Shown one piece after another: positions 10,968 to 26,100 of a stretch of 64,000 bases of DNA. A program made the position numbers and the translations under genes. The notes under the pieces are model-generated. The model was given only the letters and a program-made list of their open reading frames with translations, had not been told where the DNA came from and ran no database searches. This DNA is from Rotaria sordida. Taxonomy: Eukaryota > Rotifera > Eurotatoria > Philodinida > Philodinidae. Within the stretch, counting starts at the first letter, position 1. Each line of letters opens with the position of its first letter. The stretch is from contig CAJNOL010000065.1 of the NCBI GenBank assembly GCA_905250125.1, forward strand, positions 242,765 to 306,764, in the 5' to 3' direction.

Positions 10968-13900
10968 TGAATACTATTTACATTGACATACATATTTAAA
11001 TCGATAACAAAAACAAGCTGAAAAAAGAGCCCGTGTACAAGCAATTATGCATTGTATATATCTGAAATGACATAGAAAAAAAACATACATATAATGTAAT
11101 CATTAAAAAATAAAGCTGAGACAAATTGAAGTCTTAATATACACCTTTGATAGGCAGCTGGTGTATAGACATTCTTCTCTTCTATTTCTCACGTTAATCC
11201 TCTTCATTGACAATATTTTTCTAATAAAATATGGTATCCAGTTGCATTGATCATACTGTCTTTTTTTTTAAAGAAATATTTCACATAAGTAGTTCATAAT
11301 CCTTGAACATGTCAGTGTATACATGAAAGTTAAAATTATTTATTTCTTTTTTTTACCTAAGCTTCTTCGTCTTTTTTTTCTTATTTCTATTACATGTACA
11401 ACTAGAGATGAAAATGTCACGTTCAATGAATAAATCGATCAACAAGCAAAACGATTATCTGATTTGATGATCGAATTTTTCTTTTTCTTCGCTCTTACTT
11501 TTAATGATTATTGCATCATCATTATCATATCAGAAAAGAAAATATATATATATATATATTAAAGAGGCTCAACAAGTAAAATTGACTTATAGTCAACTGA
11601 TGATAATGATTATGGACATATATCTATATTATATGAGATTTCGTATGGTTATATACATATACATATCATAGATAAATATGAAACATAAAAAGAATAATAA
11701 CAACTTGAATATATCTTACCATGGAATAAAAAGATATATAGAAGAAAAAAGAAAGAATGAACAAGATAGAATAATTCTCTATTGTACAGTTGAAGGTAAA
11801 TGTATGTATGATAATAGATAATGACATATACTCTCAACAAGTGAGTCAATCGTTTTTCTCGTTCTTCAGACAATATTGGAGATGATGGCGTTGAACCGAG
11901 GTCATATCATACTACTGATAGAAACTAATGGTTGACATTGATAGAATGAAAATATATTACGCAAACGATAGAGAACAAGGCATAGTTTATAGAAACAACG
12001 TTGAAGTGAAAATCTTATCTAATATATTGACTGAATATTCAAAATGTCAAAAGATAATCAAATATGCCTATGGTGAAATATTTAATAAGATAATCTATTA
12101 AACCGATTAAATGTGTTAGGGTTTTTTTTTCTCGAATAACTAAAGATAGATTATTAATATGATATAGAACTTAACGACAAGATTTTCTAAAAGACTTATC
12201 AAAATCATTAAAAGAACATCTTACCTAAGGTATAAAAAAGAAAACAACAACATTGATTAAATCTAAAACATTGTTATTGTAACCTATGGATAAATTCTGT
12301 TTGAATGAAGGCAAGTGATAGCAGCTGTCACCTTTTTTCCTCGTTTGTCTCGCCATACCGTATCGGTTATCATCTCTCTCTCTCTCTCTCTTTCTTTTCC
12401 TTTTTTTCTCTCTTCATACGCCACACTGATCATCATCATCATCATCATCGAATATATGTGTCATTCTCGTGTAGACAAAATTACATTTGTATCAAAACGC
12501 TTTAGGTCTTCTCGCATTCAAAATGTATACATATGTATGATCAGTCCCTCCTATCATCCTTCACAATCATCAGAAGATGATACGTATGAACGATGTAACA
12601 CGCTCGATAATGACATGTCATCATAACGATGATTTGAAAAAGAACGAAAGACAGAAATAGATTCTATGTATCTTTACTACTTACTCTTCGATTTGATCAT
12701 CTTGGAAATAAAAAAGACCTTCGATAGGTCTTGCTTTTTTCCTCTGCTATATGAAGAATGATGGATAAACCAGTACATTCTTGATCGGTACCATTACAAC
12801 CTTGACATCAACATTTTTATAATTATTGATGAAAAAAATGTCGTCTTATTTGATACTAAATACCGAAAGAATATATTTTCTTCATACTTATGCTTTTGTT
12901 GTTGTTGCTATCAAATTATAATATCTATCAAGAAGTCAAATCGATTATATTTTTCTACAGATATCGATAATTACAGTAATGATATATCGTATCTTCTCGA
13001 ATAATTATTAAAAAAACAAAATAAGTATAATAAAGATACTTAATAACTTACATTTTCACGGAAGTCTAATCTGCAATTATGCACATATCGTTGGTTAGAT
13101 GAGTGATGTTCGTCTTTTCTTTTTTTCTTTTTATCTAAACTGCCTCTCTCGTTATTCTCTATCTCTGTCATATACTTCCCTATTCGTTTTTTTTTCTTTT
13201 TCACCTACCTTGCAAAGACTGCATATCCTCTCTTTCTTGTATTGCTTCTGTCTTTCTACTTTTTTTTTTTTGTCTTAGAATCAATGGTTGTCAATGTTGA
13301 TAATGTACATATATATACATCTACACATGTATGTTATACAAGTACATCAATTCGAGGGTCATCGTATGTTCATTCTCGTGTAAAAATTCAATTATTAAAA
13401 ATATATTCTATACGTGTTCAACAAAACTCTAAGAAAAAGCACAATATATATTAAAAGAAAAAAAAATTGCTATGCTATTTATTTATAAGTATATCTGAGA
13501 AGTTCTGATTACATTCATGAATTACTATAGTGCGATATCAATCGGATTTATTTCATGGCGCATTTTTTCCTATGATACTATCTGTCATTCTTTTCATTTT
13601 ACATATCGTATATAGTGTAAGAAAAAAAAGAATGTTGAAAGGCAAGTGAGAAAATTGATCGCTTTTCTCAATACACAATGCATTCATGAGTATTTACTTG
13701 ATAATCGATTGTTCAAGGTTAAAAAGACGTTATCTTTTCTTTTGCTTCCGTTTGTGTATATGAAATATGATGAGAAAACTTGAATGATGTTCATTCAATT
13801 GACATGAATAGCACATAGACACTTAAAAGTAACAAAATATGAACCTAATTGTTCAATGCACTGTGCATATATTATTATTATTATTATTATCATCATCATC

Positions 13901-15307
13901 TAGTAATTTCAAGTATGAATTAGACATGCTCATGAAATGCCAATGTTTTGTATATAATACTTAAGAAAGAAAAGAACTCAATCTATTCTCTTTTTTTTCT
14001 GTATTCTATGAAAAAGATACTTGAAAGGAGCAAATGTGTATAATATTAAAAAGAAAAAAAAAAAAAAGAAAACGAATGTGTAGTATCAAGTTTAGAAAAA
14101 TCTTCTATCGTCATTTTTCTTTTTTTTTTGACGGAAAGTGTTAAAATGAAATCATATATCGTTCGGTATTTGACTTATGTTTTATGTATGTTGAACTAAA
14201 TAGGTCATTCACGAGATGTGAAGTGATGATGGGTGTGTCAACGATACCATTAGTAATGTAGAAAAGAAGTAGGATGTTCTTGTCAACACTCACACATACA
14301 CCAACGTAGTGATATTACACCACGTAAAAAAAATTATATCGTATTCAAACAATTGAAAGAAGTGTTATGTTAGCAATATTGTGCGTAGAACGGTATCATT
14401 GTTGTTAATCGATCAAGGTTCAGTTAATATTTAACCAAATGGTTCGTTTTTCATATGACAACAATTGATAGTTACAAATATGTATATTCATTAGAGCTTC
14501 GAAAAAGTAATAGAAAGCTACTACTATGTATATAATAGAAATTATTCATTAAGAATATTTGTTCATAAAACAAAATAAAAAAAAAAGAACGCTTCAGACG
14601 TTAACTTGTGATCAAATTATGAAGAATTTTCTTGAATATCTTTAATGAATATTTTCATAGTTGTCCGACAATTTGTGAGTTAAATATAACATTCAATGAG
14701 GTGAGATTTTTATAAAATAACAATTGTTACTTTAAAAAATTAAATATCCTATTCAATCCTATGATGGATCAATATTTGATTCTAACTGACGCAATATAGA
14801 CTTTATCTATCCTTGAATAACAGTCAACTGTCAGACAAAAATTAATATATTGTTTCGTCATACTTACGTGAGTTCAGTAGAAAATGTATGTACCAATTAA
14901 TATAGTATTAATAAAAAAGTTAAGTTATAGAAAAAAAAACTATCTATAGTTTTTGTTTCATATGCATGACTAATCGATGATGTCAATCAATTGAAGAAAA
15001 TTGATTGAGCTTTTTTTTTCTTTCCAATGAGAAAATATGGCATTTGTGTATTTAAGTAAAGAAACCATTGGAAATCGACTGACATTGATGAACGAATATG
15101 TTGTCGGCTAATTGACCATGAACACTCTACTTCATTCATTTTGCATATATTACTGAACAATGTCTCAAGAGTTCTATCTTATTTGCGTAAAAAGAAAAAA
15201 AAACAGAGAACATTAACCGAAGACAAGACAAACAGACAAACAATCATAAATCAGTATCGAAATTTGTAACAAAAAAAGAAAAAAAAAAGAAACTAAAGGA
15301 ATGACAC
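10968..15307. other. non-coding stretch with microsatellites
   Basis: I found no exon with conserved content across these 4.3 kb. There are simple tracts: (CT)n near 12372-12395, (CAT)n near 12430-12448, (ATT)n near 13868-13905, several AT dinucleotide runs (for example 11541-11562) and poly-A or poly-T runs. Two overlapping open frames at 12305-12626 are made of these tracts and are not believed. The segment separates two minus-strand genes and may contain the promoter of the EF-hand gene near its left edge. Confidence 0.6.
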
Positions 15308-18127
15308 TTATTGTCCACCAGCATTCTGGCCACCACCACCACCACCACCAGCAGCATCGTTAGTAAAAACATTTTGAAGAAGTACTATCACAACAATTGG
15401 TAACAAATATTTCCACTAAAAAAAAAAGAATATTATCATCATTAGTAATAAGAATTGCAACAATTTTCCAATCACTACAACGTTAAGATTTTTATGTCTA
15501 GAAAATTCATCGTGAGCAGTAAATTTCTTCGCAATATGATACTCGAAAAATCCAGGTAGACATTAGCTGAAAAATTGAAAGTATACCTTTTATATTGGCT
15601 TAAGTGGGGCAACATAATCTAACTTATAGGTTATTTAATGACATAAAAGTCTTTGTTCCTCTTGTTAGCATTAATCGGAAAACACAAAGAAAACTTCGTT
15701 GAAAAGCACCACTAATAAGGATTAGGAGCCGGTTTTTTTTACTATAAATAAAAAAAACAATAAGGAAAAAACATCCTTGAGAAAATTATATATAATATGA
15801 AACTACGTCTTTCACTCTACTGATTCGTTAAAAAAAAAACGTTCGCTTTTATCCGTTTGGAATCCGAGAAAAGTCATTCTTCTTAAACGGAAACGTGTGT
15901 TTAGTTTAATGAACTTGCACAATTTTCAATAACTCCAAAGCGGACGAAACTTCCATAGAATGTCTCTCTTCATTCATAACATTGAAATAGCGTTAGCACG
16001 AGCGTTTCATGAATGAGCTATAGATTTTCTAGAAAATCCTTGACTTTCATGATAAAATTCATTTTTCTCGATATAGAAACAGTTTTATTGAAGACTAAAT
16101 TCATATTTGAAATCAGTATCGAATGATATTCTGCAATTATATGGAAATTTGAGAGATAATAAAGTAATATGGAATAGAAAATAAGATTTTTCTGAGTTAA
16201 AAAAAATTATATATCCTCCTAATCTATGAAAAACTGTCCACTATGTGCTTGAGAAGCAAAAATAAACTCAAAATCTCACTATCGACAATTTGTATCATTT
16301 TGATGGATCTAATTTGCTTGAAAAAATGCTGATAAAAACCTATGATATTCTCTATTAGTAATAGATAGTTCGGTGAAATATCTCAAGGCAATATAACGAA
16401 TTTTAAAGATCTATTTAAAAAAAAAATCAATAATCTATATGCGTTGTGTGTTACAGAGATTAATGCTTATTGTTCTACTATTGAATACTAATCTTCTAAA
16501 GTACTGACAACTCGAAATTTCAGCAAAATTTTTTCTTGGTGTAGTTTTACCATGGTTGAATAGAGCTCGTTGAGTTACCTACAGAAATGTTGTCAGATGA
16601 TATTTTTATAGTGAAACTTTTGGTGAAAAAAAAAAACACTCAGACAAGCCTATAAAAATTGAAATACGCCAAAAGCATCAAGTCTCAGTACTCTCAATAC
16701 ATTTCTTTTGATTTTACTTGGCATACAGTTAAGAAAAATAGATTATGCGTGCATCTTGAAAAATATTATTGAAACTTAGGGGGAAGCCCATGTTAGAGTA
16801 TTCGAAAACAACACTGAAGAGGTGTACAGGTCAAAATTTAATGAAAAATAAATTCGAGTGTTGAGTATACTATTCAATGAATGTTTTTATGCTAATTTTA
16901 GAGCTTGTCGGGTCCAAGATTTTCGAACCCGAACCCGATCTGATATGGGACTAATCCGATGAATTCTAGCTGATGATTTCTACTAACATATTTAAGAATA
17001 AATGGTCGGTTATCATTTTCTTGTGAATTCAATTTTGCTTCTTGTTGCCGTTTAAGTTTATCCAAAAATTGTTGTACTTCAGGTCTTAAAATAAAAAGAC
17101 GCAAAAATAGATAAATGTTTTTTTTTCTTATGTTATTCTACTAACTGTGGTCCAACATCATTTAATTGTAAACGCATTGTAGCTTTATAATTATATTCTT
17201 GTTTTTCTTCAGCTTTGTTTATATTTGAAAGACTACATGTTGAATTTCCAGTTGTAACTTGTACACCAACAATATAACCATTTTCATTAATAAATAAAGT
17301 AACAGTATATTGAAGTTGTGCTTGTAAAATCAAACACTAAAAGAAAAAGAAAAATATTTAAACAAAAAATAAAATAAAATAAAAATTATACCATTGGTAT
17401 AGATGTCATAACATAATCTTGTATTGTACCACGTTTAAAATGAACTTTTAATGTATAATATTGATAATCATTGTTTAAATTAATTAATCGTTCGTATTGT
17501 GATGATGAAATAGTTCGTGATGGTGGTAAATCAAGATTTGATTGACGTGAAAGACGAATATTCATTTTAGAAAATGATATAAATTTTCCATCTAATTAAA
17601 TATATAAAATTATTTATTTATTTTTCTTGATTTAATATTATTTTTCTTACCAATATTATCTTCGAAATTAAGTGATACCAAATCATCATTTGTATCAACA
17701 AATGCCTACATACAAAAAAAAAAGAAGATAAATTCCAAATTTTAAATATTTATTTAAGATGCAAAATTAAAGCAAACTGTTTTTTTAATATTTAGTTAGA
17801 TAAAGTTGACTGCGAATATATATTTTTTAATGCCTTAGTTTAAAATTAGTCTCACACATTCAGCTTATCATAATGTATCTAAACATATTAATTTTACAAT
17901 CCGCATGAAATGAAAACTTTTTTTTTTATCAAAAATCTTTCAAAAGAAATTAAAAAAATATATATTCGCAGTCAACTCTATCAAACTACGTATACAAAAA
18001 AAAACGAAAAAAATCAATGTGCTTTAATTTTTCACCTTAGAAAAAAACATACCAAAACGAAACTTAATTGTAAAATTAATATAAGTAAAATCGTCCATCT
18101 GACAATAATATTTGTCTGTTTAAACAT
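15308..18127 (-). CDS. EMC10: ER membrane protein complex subunit 10 (EMC10)
   Basis: Six minus-strand exons (18127-18053, 17705-17651, 17591-17392, 17336-17146, 17084-16988, 15415-15308) join in frame to 241 residues; the family is about 260. Exon 1 encodes an N-terminal signal peptide (RWTILLILILQLSFVLA). The lumenal region contains the NENGYIVGVQVTTGNSTC strand with the conserved Gly/Cys pattern of EMC10, then GPQ-PEVQQFLDKLKRQQEAK. The last exon supplies the membrane anchor WKYLLPIVVIVLLQN and a Gly-rich tail ending GGGGGGQNAGGQ, as in animal EMC10. In known systems EMC10 is part of the EMC insertase, which places tail-anchored and multi-pass proteins into the ER membrane. Intron 5 is 1.57 kb and carries a repeat fragment. 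The gene is divergent from RNF121, 155 bp away. Confidence 0.93.
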
Positions 18128-18282
18128 CGTTAAATGATTAGAAAACAAATATTATTTTCTTTAAGGTACTTCTAGCGACTCATTGAAATTTTATTCGAGA
18201 GTATGTCAACCAATCAATAAGGCAAACAATCACTATATTTTATTTTGTATGAGTGAATGAAAAAAGGAAGACATCAATAAAA
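18128..18282. promoter_or_regulatory. short divergent promoter region between EMC10 and RNF121
   Basis: The start codons of two oppositely oriented genes are separated by only 155 bp, so both promoters and 5' leaders must share this space. No TATA box is obvious. The inference is positional. Confidence 0.55.
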
Positions 18283-19650
<1,368 letters not shown>

Positions 19651-21251
19651 GAGAATAAAATAGTACTAATGAATTCTTTTTTTCTTAGTCGATTCAAATT
19701 TAATCAATAGACAATCTTTAGAAAACATTCAACTTTTATGTTTTGTTGTTTTTCTTTTGTATTGTCATATACAAGATATTTAAATAAAAATATATATATA
19801 TGTTGTTATTGATTTCTGTGATTGTCAAAAACATTTCAATTCTTCCAGATAAATTTTTTTTTTTTCAAAAAAAAATAAAACTTCACAATATCTTTTGATT
19901 TGTGTAAGATCTAACAGGAGTTATGGGATTTGAAAAATTTGCTTATTTGATTTCAGCGGAAAAAGTAATCATTACTTAGTCCTCTATTATTACAATGCCT
20001 TTTTGGGAAAATTTTGTTCACGAAAGCTTATTTACTGGATTTGCCTGTCTGGTGTGACATATTTTTCTTTCAGAAGAAATATCATTTTCCTAAAGTTTGA
20101 GGCTCCGGTAAGATGTATTTGAGGATGAAGTTCAACGTGCCATGAAAAATAGAGGTTTTATGGAAATGTTAAGTTATACACTGTAGTATCATTAGCTTTC
20201 AATGGAAATTTGTATGTACAAATGCCTACACATCAGGTATATTATCTCCAAATTACAAGACAATGGGATGTTGTATTGAAGAAATATAAAAAAAATGAAT
20301 CAGTGACACAATTTTGATATAAATTACAGCGTGTAAAAATTACTGAAAATATCTAAATTTTGGAATTAAAATTTGTTTTTTTTCTTACAGACTTACGACA
20401 GATCATTTTATTATCAACAGTACATATAAGCAGGAAATGTGAATTGTGTGCGATGTTAAAAATTAAAAGGATTTGTTGTGACTCTGTAAGAAAAAACAAA
20501 TATTAATTCTAAAATTTAGATACTTTCAGTGATTTTTATATGCTCTAATTTGACTCAAAATTGCGAAGCTGATTCGTTTTCCTAATATTTCTTCAACACA
20601 ACGTCTCATTGTCTTGTAATTTGGAGATAACATATCTGATGGACAGACACTTGTACATACAAATTTTTATTGAAAATTAATGATGCTCAAGCATATAACT
20701 TAACATTTCACAAAAATCCCTATTTTTCATGCTGTGCTGAACTCCATCCTCAGATACATTTTACAGGAGCCTCCATCTTCATGAAAACAACATTTCTTCT
20801 AAAAACAAAAAATTTGTCACACCATACAGACAAACTCAATAAATAAGCTTTCATGAACAAAATTTTTCTGGAAGGTATTGTAAGAGTACACAACTTGGTA
20901 ATGATTATTTTTTCCGCTGACATCAAATAAGTAAATTTTTCAAACCTAATAACTCCTATTAGATCTTATCCAATCGAAAAAATGTTGTAATACGCAGATA
21001 TTCGAAGGCATTCTCTCTACAAGCTGACCAAATTTGAGAGCATGTTGTAGGAGGTTGGGTATCATTCTTAAATTGTTTTTCGAGTCATAAGAAACTCAAA
21101 GAATAATTATTTCTTATTGTTTAGTCTATTAACCTAAGTAAATTTTCTTGCCTTTGTGACAGTCACTATTTAGAGTTTCTCATAGAAAAATTTCTATTTC
21201 CGTTTATAATATTAAAACAAAAATTCACGTTAATTATTTTATGTCTTTGAG
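19651..21251. other. intergenic region with long palindrome
   Basis: Between RNF121 and the next gene lie RNF121's 3' flank (an AATAAA at about 19784) and a large inverted repeat at 19903-20980. I see no coding sequence. Confidence 0.7.
19903..20980. repeat. 1.1-kb foldback element: two ~500-bp inverted arms
   Basis: The left arm (about 19903-20400) reappears as reverse complement in the right arm (about 20480-20980), with a loop of about 80 bp. Matching landmarks from outside inward include AAGATCTAACAGGAGTTAT / AAGATCTAATAGGAGTTAT, CTTATTTGAT-TCAGCGGAAAAA, TTTGTATGTACAA, TATCTCCAAATTACAAGACA and TCTAAATTTT. By eye the arms are about 80-85% identical. There is no open frame. Transcription through it would give a long double-stranded RNA. 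Confidence 0.85.
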
Positions 21252-21769
21252 ATGACAAATTATACTGATCTTTCTTCAATTACTCTTGCTCAAAACGATA
21301 TAATTCAATATATATTTAACAAAGAAAAACCTGAGTAAATACTTGTATTATTCTTTTTTTTCAAATAATTTACTTTCATTGTTTTCTCTCGTTAGTAATA
21401 TTGATCAACATCTCACTCAAATCATTATTGATTTAATAAAACAACGTGGCTTTACTGGTGAGTATAAAATCCTTCTTTACTGATCCAGTTTTCTTTATGT
21501 ATTTTATTTCAATGATAGACTATGATTCACAATGTGTTACTCTTCTTCAGACATGTTTAATTGATTTTTATAATGATTTACTAATACGTTTTAAACAACA
21601 TTTTGAATCAATTGGTTCTTCAATTACTATTCAGGTTATTAAAAAAATATCTCTCTGATTTAATATTATATATGATTTATTATTATAGGATGCTTTTCAA
21701 AGAACATTAAATGATATTATGTCAATTAACTTACGAGAACTACATAGTTATATGAAAAGAAAACATTAA
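21252..21769 (+). CDS. small histone-fold (Bromo_TP / SUPT7L-like) protein
   Basis: Four exons (21252-21334, 21396-21457, 21519-21634, 21689-21769) splice in frame across introns of 54-61 nt to 113 residues. The sequence RGFTG-x-YDSQCVTLLQTCLIDFYNDLL, a linker, then ITIQDAFQRTLNDI...LRELHSYM has the helix pattern of the bromodomain-associated (Bromo_TP) histone fold. The closing LHSYM recalls the end of that domain in SUPT7L, the SAGA subunit related to yeast Spt7. It is much shorter than vertebrate SUPT7L, so it would be a minimal version. If correct, it acts in the nucleus as a histone-fold partner in SAGA. A TAF3/TAF8-type fold is the main alternative. The family call is from pattern recall. 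Confidence 0.6.
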
Positions 21770-23165
21770 TTTATGTCAATAACGGATTTTTTTGTTAGAT
21801 AAAATAAAATATTTTTCATAAAAATTTTGTTGTTTTTTTTTGTCACTAAGGACTAAATAATTATACTATTTTCATATTTATTTATAAACGATAAAATTTA
21901 AGATACATGAGGAATTCTTTGTTTTTGACTTTTTGACAGTGATTAATTTGAGAGACTTCAAAAGAAAGAGAATACAAGAACGATCACATTTATAAAACTT
22001 TGATTAGATGTAGTTTCAAACGAGCAGAGATGTATCTACATAGACTTTTTTTTCATTTAAATACATTGACTATCTGTTGTTATTTTTATTTTATTAAGTT
22101 ACCATGAAAGATTCCTGAGTACCTCTTTCATGCATGACTCGCATTTTTAAATAGGTACATCTTGAAAACTTTCTTTTCGTTGGTTAAACGAAGTAAATCT
22201 GATTTCACATGAGTCTCGATCGACACAATCGAAGTGTTTGATTTTTTTCGCATTGACTGTGTCGACTGAATCTTTTTTCATTAAAATTTATTAAAACTCA
22301 CGGTAATCATAATAAATAGGTATGAGCTATCATATGATCATAGATGGCCTACTGATTCTTGGAATGTAGGTAATTATGATGGAAAAATTTTCTCATATTT
22401 TTGAAGTCGATGTAAAATATTAATTATGCAATTGAAAATAAACATATTTTGACATTTGTCAACGTATGATTTGTTCCGAAGTGTTTTAGTTTTGTTTTCG
22501 TATGTTGTTTTACTTGAATTAAAAATTAGCTTCGACTCTGTTCTTTAACTTTATTGCATAGTAAAATGATATTTAATAGAAAATTTGTATAATTGTTCGA
22601 GTTTTTCTTCCAGTTCTGAAAATCTTCTTCATTTGATTTAAGTTATTTTATATTCGGAAAAATCTTTGGTTTTAATTGTATCGTTTCTAAGACTATACTA
22701 AAATATTTACTTTAGTTTTGTTATCTATCCTCAAATTTTATCTTGTTGTTTATCTAAATACTTCCGTTTTTTATCTTAAGGCAACATACATGTTGGTTCT
22801 GTCATTTTATATCTACATCTGACTTTCTATTCTATTTAAGTAAAAAATTTCGATATTTTCAAGGGATATTCACTTCTTTCAGAGAGAACGAATTTAATAT
22901 TTTTGTCGATTAGTATAGGTGTGAGGAATAAAAAAAAACAAAGAAAAGAATAAACTAAAACTCCTATAAACGTTTTTAATTATTGGAAAATCCCATGTTC
23001 TGTTACATATTTATGTTCGTATTCGTCGACGATCACAATGACGTGTCGAATATAAAGAAGATAAGAATTATATTTACTTATCAACATTATATAATATCGA
23101 GTTAAATTTATCTAAACGTTATTATTATTTTTCGTTTTATATGAAGATTTTGTTATGAGTGAATA
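21770..23165. other. intergenic region upstream of the RNF213-like gene
   Basis: No exon or repeat is recognised in these 1.4 kb. The stretch is AT-rich and should contain the promoter and 5' leader of the giant gene that starts at 23166. Confidence 0.6.
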
Positions 23166-26100
23166 ATGTCGAAAGAAAATAATGGTGTTAATAATGTTGA
23201 TCAACAGATCATCAATGGAAAGAAGACATCTCGAACAATATACTTCTATATTCTACGCAATACAACAATAGATGAGAGATTCAAAATCAAAGCTTATTTT
23301 AATAATGATATTAAATGTACATTTAATCGAGCAGAAGTATTCGATGAAAAAAAAAATAATAGTCCTTATATTTATTGTCTTGAATTAAATATAACTATTG
23401 ATGATCAAGATTGTTTATTTATCAATCATCAAAACACTTTATTACCTATTGAGAATTATCGATTATGTCTTTCACGTAAAATTCCTCAAACTGACAGAAC
23501 ATTTCGTGATTATAACGACGATACAATTCGATATATTAAAAATCTTCGTTCTACTAAACATTATTTTCTATTTGATGTTAATTTTGTTAAGAATTTTGTT
23601 GATGGTCCTCCCGGTAAGAACCTTTTCAAAAAATATAAAATTAAATATCTTGAAGAAAAATAATAAAAAAATAAATGAAATTTATTTTATAGGTGAAAAT
23701 GTTCCATTTTGGAGTCAGTTATGTTTATATACATATTATATTCTTCGTCATCAAATGCTTGATCATTTTAATACATTAATCGATCAATTTCAAAAAGTTG
23801 TTCAAGAAACTAATCGTAAATTAATACGTGAAGAATTTAATGATTTCTTTCAAAGTTGTATAACTCATTTATCTTATGCAATACCTCCTTTAACAAATCA
23901 ACATATTGCTGAAAAAATTATTATTCGTATGACAGGACTTTTACCAATAACAAAAAGCAATTTTGATTTAACTAGTCATTTTGTTATAAATTTTGCATTA
24001 GCAATGATCGATGATATAAAAGAACATTATGATCATTTATTCGCAACAGTTTCAGTAGGTGATTGGCCATTATTTCGCGATGGTCTAACCTTATATCTCT
24101 CAATTGAATTACTATCTAAATCAAAGGATACTATAGAATTAGTTCATCAAATGAAAAATGAACAATGTAAAAAAGATCTAGCTAATGTATTATTACAACG
24201 ACTTGAATTATTACAAAGGCCAGTTTTAGGTTTAAATTGGACAAGTCTATTCACAATTGTTGATCCAAATATTCTTACATTGAAACAACTTGAATTAACA
24301 AGATCAATACAAACATATATAACATCTTTAGTACAGATTGTTGGAATGAATATTACTGAAATGGAAATTACCGATACAATAGTTCGTCATTTTGATCGTC
24401 TCATATATGAAGATTGTTTACCTGGTAAAATAAAAATAATATTTTATTTTTTACTATTTAAAATTTATTTATTTATTTATTTTCTTTTGATTTTAGTTGA
24501 TCTTGAAAATATCATATTTTTAATTAAATTTTTACAAATGGAATCATTAGAAACTGATGAATCATCAAAAAATATTTTAAAAATTGTTAATACAACTATT
24601 GAATCAAGTATGCAATTACGAACAAAAATAGAACAATATTTATATACATTAACAATAACAAATGAACAATTTAAAGATATTCGTTTTATTATTTCATTCA
24701 TAGAAAAATCATTTATTTTATTTTTAGTTAATAAAAGATCTTTATTAATTCATTTATTGAATCATGCATATACATCATATTCATATGAATTTTTTAAACA
24801 ATGGTTTTGTTCATTTTTATTATCTAATGATGAAGTAAATGATCGTAATAAAAAAGTTTATCAAGATTTACTTGAACATTGGTCTCATCAAATGTCTAGA
24901 TCTTATGAAATAATGATAAAAATAATGATGGATATTGATTTGTTAATTAATGCTTTTGAAAATGAACAATATCGATTAATTTTTATTAATCATATGATCA
25001 AACTTTGTTTTCAACAAGGTAAAACAAAAAATAATTGCTCGTTAAGTTAATTGAAAATGATTAATAATGAGAACAAAAAAAAAGAAATTTTAGTAATACA
25101 TTTTCATCATTCTCCTGTTCTACACTAGGCCTTAATCTTCTTTACCTCCTGATTTAATACTTTCCTGAACTAGTTATTGTCACTATCATTGCATTGAGTC
25201 TAGGAATTGTTTTAACATTGATATTTCTTCTATTATGGAGATCGCAAAGAACATACAACTAGTGGCATAGCCAGAAAAAAATTGTAGGGGATTCACTGTC
25301 TTCTCTTCCCTTCCCTTTTCCGGCCGTATGTCTAGAGGGGACAGAGATCTCTCTGGTTACCTGTTCACAGGGTGGGAGAGGGAAATTCCTAAGCTGATAA
25401 ATCACTTTTGCGACGAGGCCATATACATCACATTAATCTTAACGAGCCATGAATATCCTGAAAAGATTTCGAATTCTTAGCTAATGGCTACCGAAATACT
25501 ACATTTTTATATTATTTTTTAGCTCAATGTCGTTAAAACCTTGGGAGACACCAGGAAAACTAAGTTTTGAATTTCGACTTGAAATTTTGCACAGAGACAG
25601 GTCTGAACAAGAATAGATTATTGTAAAAGTGTCATATCTTTTCATTGTTCCTATTCTTAGATGTGATTATAATAAGAACTTGTCCTATGTATCGCTCATC
25701 TACACCGGCACATTCGATATTCTCATTTCAAGATAGGAGCAAATCAAAAGACTTGAAACATTCACAAAAAACTATTCTTGTTAAGGTCTGTCTCTGTACA
25801 AAGTTTCGAATCAAAATACGAAAATTACTTTTTTCCTAGTGTTCCTGACGGCAACCACCGCTTTTATTTAAAAAATACTGTAAAAATGCAATTTCTTCAC
25901 AGTAATAGGCAAAGGAACTAAACTCTTTTAAAGGTATTCATAGCTCATTAGAGTATTCATGATGCACATAGTTTCGACTCAAAAGGGACTGATCAGAGAT
26001 CAAAGTAAATAAAATATAAGACAAAAGCCATATGCTAACATGAATAGAATTTCTAGTCGAATCATATTCAATTCAACTGTCTTCGATTGACTATGTTCAC

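Noticed and set aside
12305..12626. Overlapping open frames containing His and Ile runs
   Set aside because: They are produced by CT and CAT microsatellites read in two frames; there is no conserved content.
23398..23690. Alternative overlapping frame with Ile/Leu-rich N-terminus before the second RNF213-like exon
   Set aside because: It is out of frame with exon 1, which has a good start and donor. The frame is open only by chance and merges with exon 2 through the intron.
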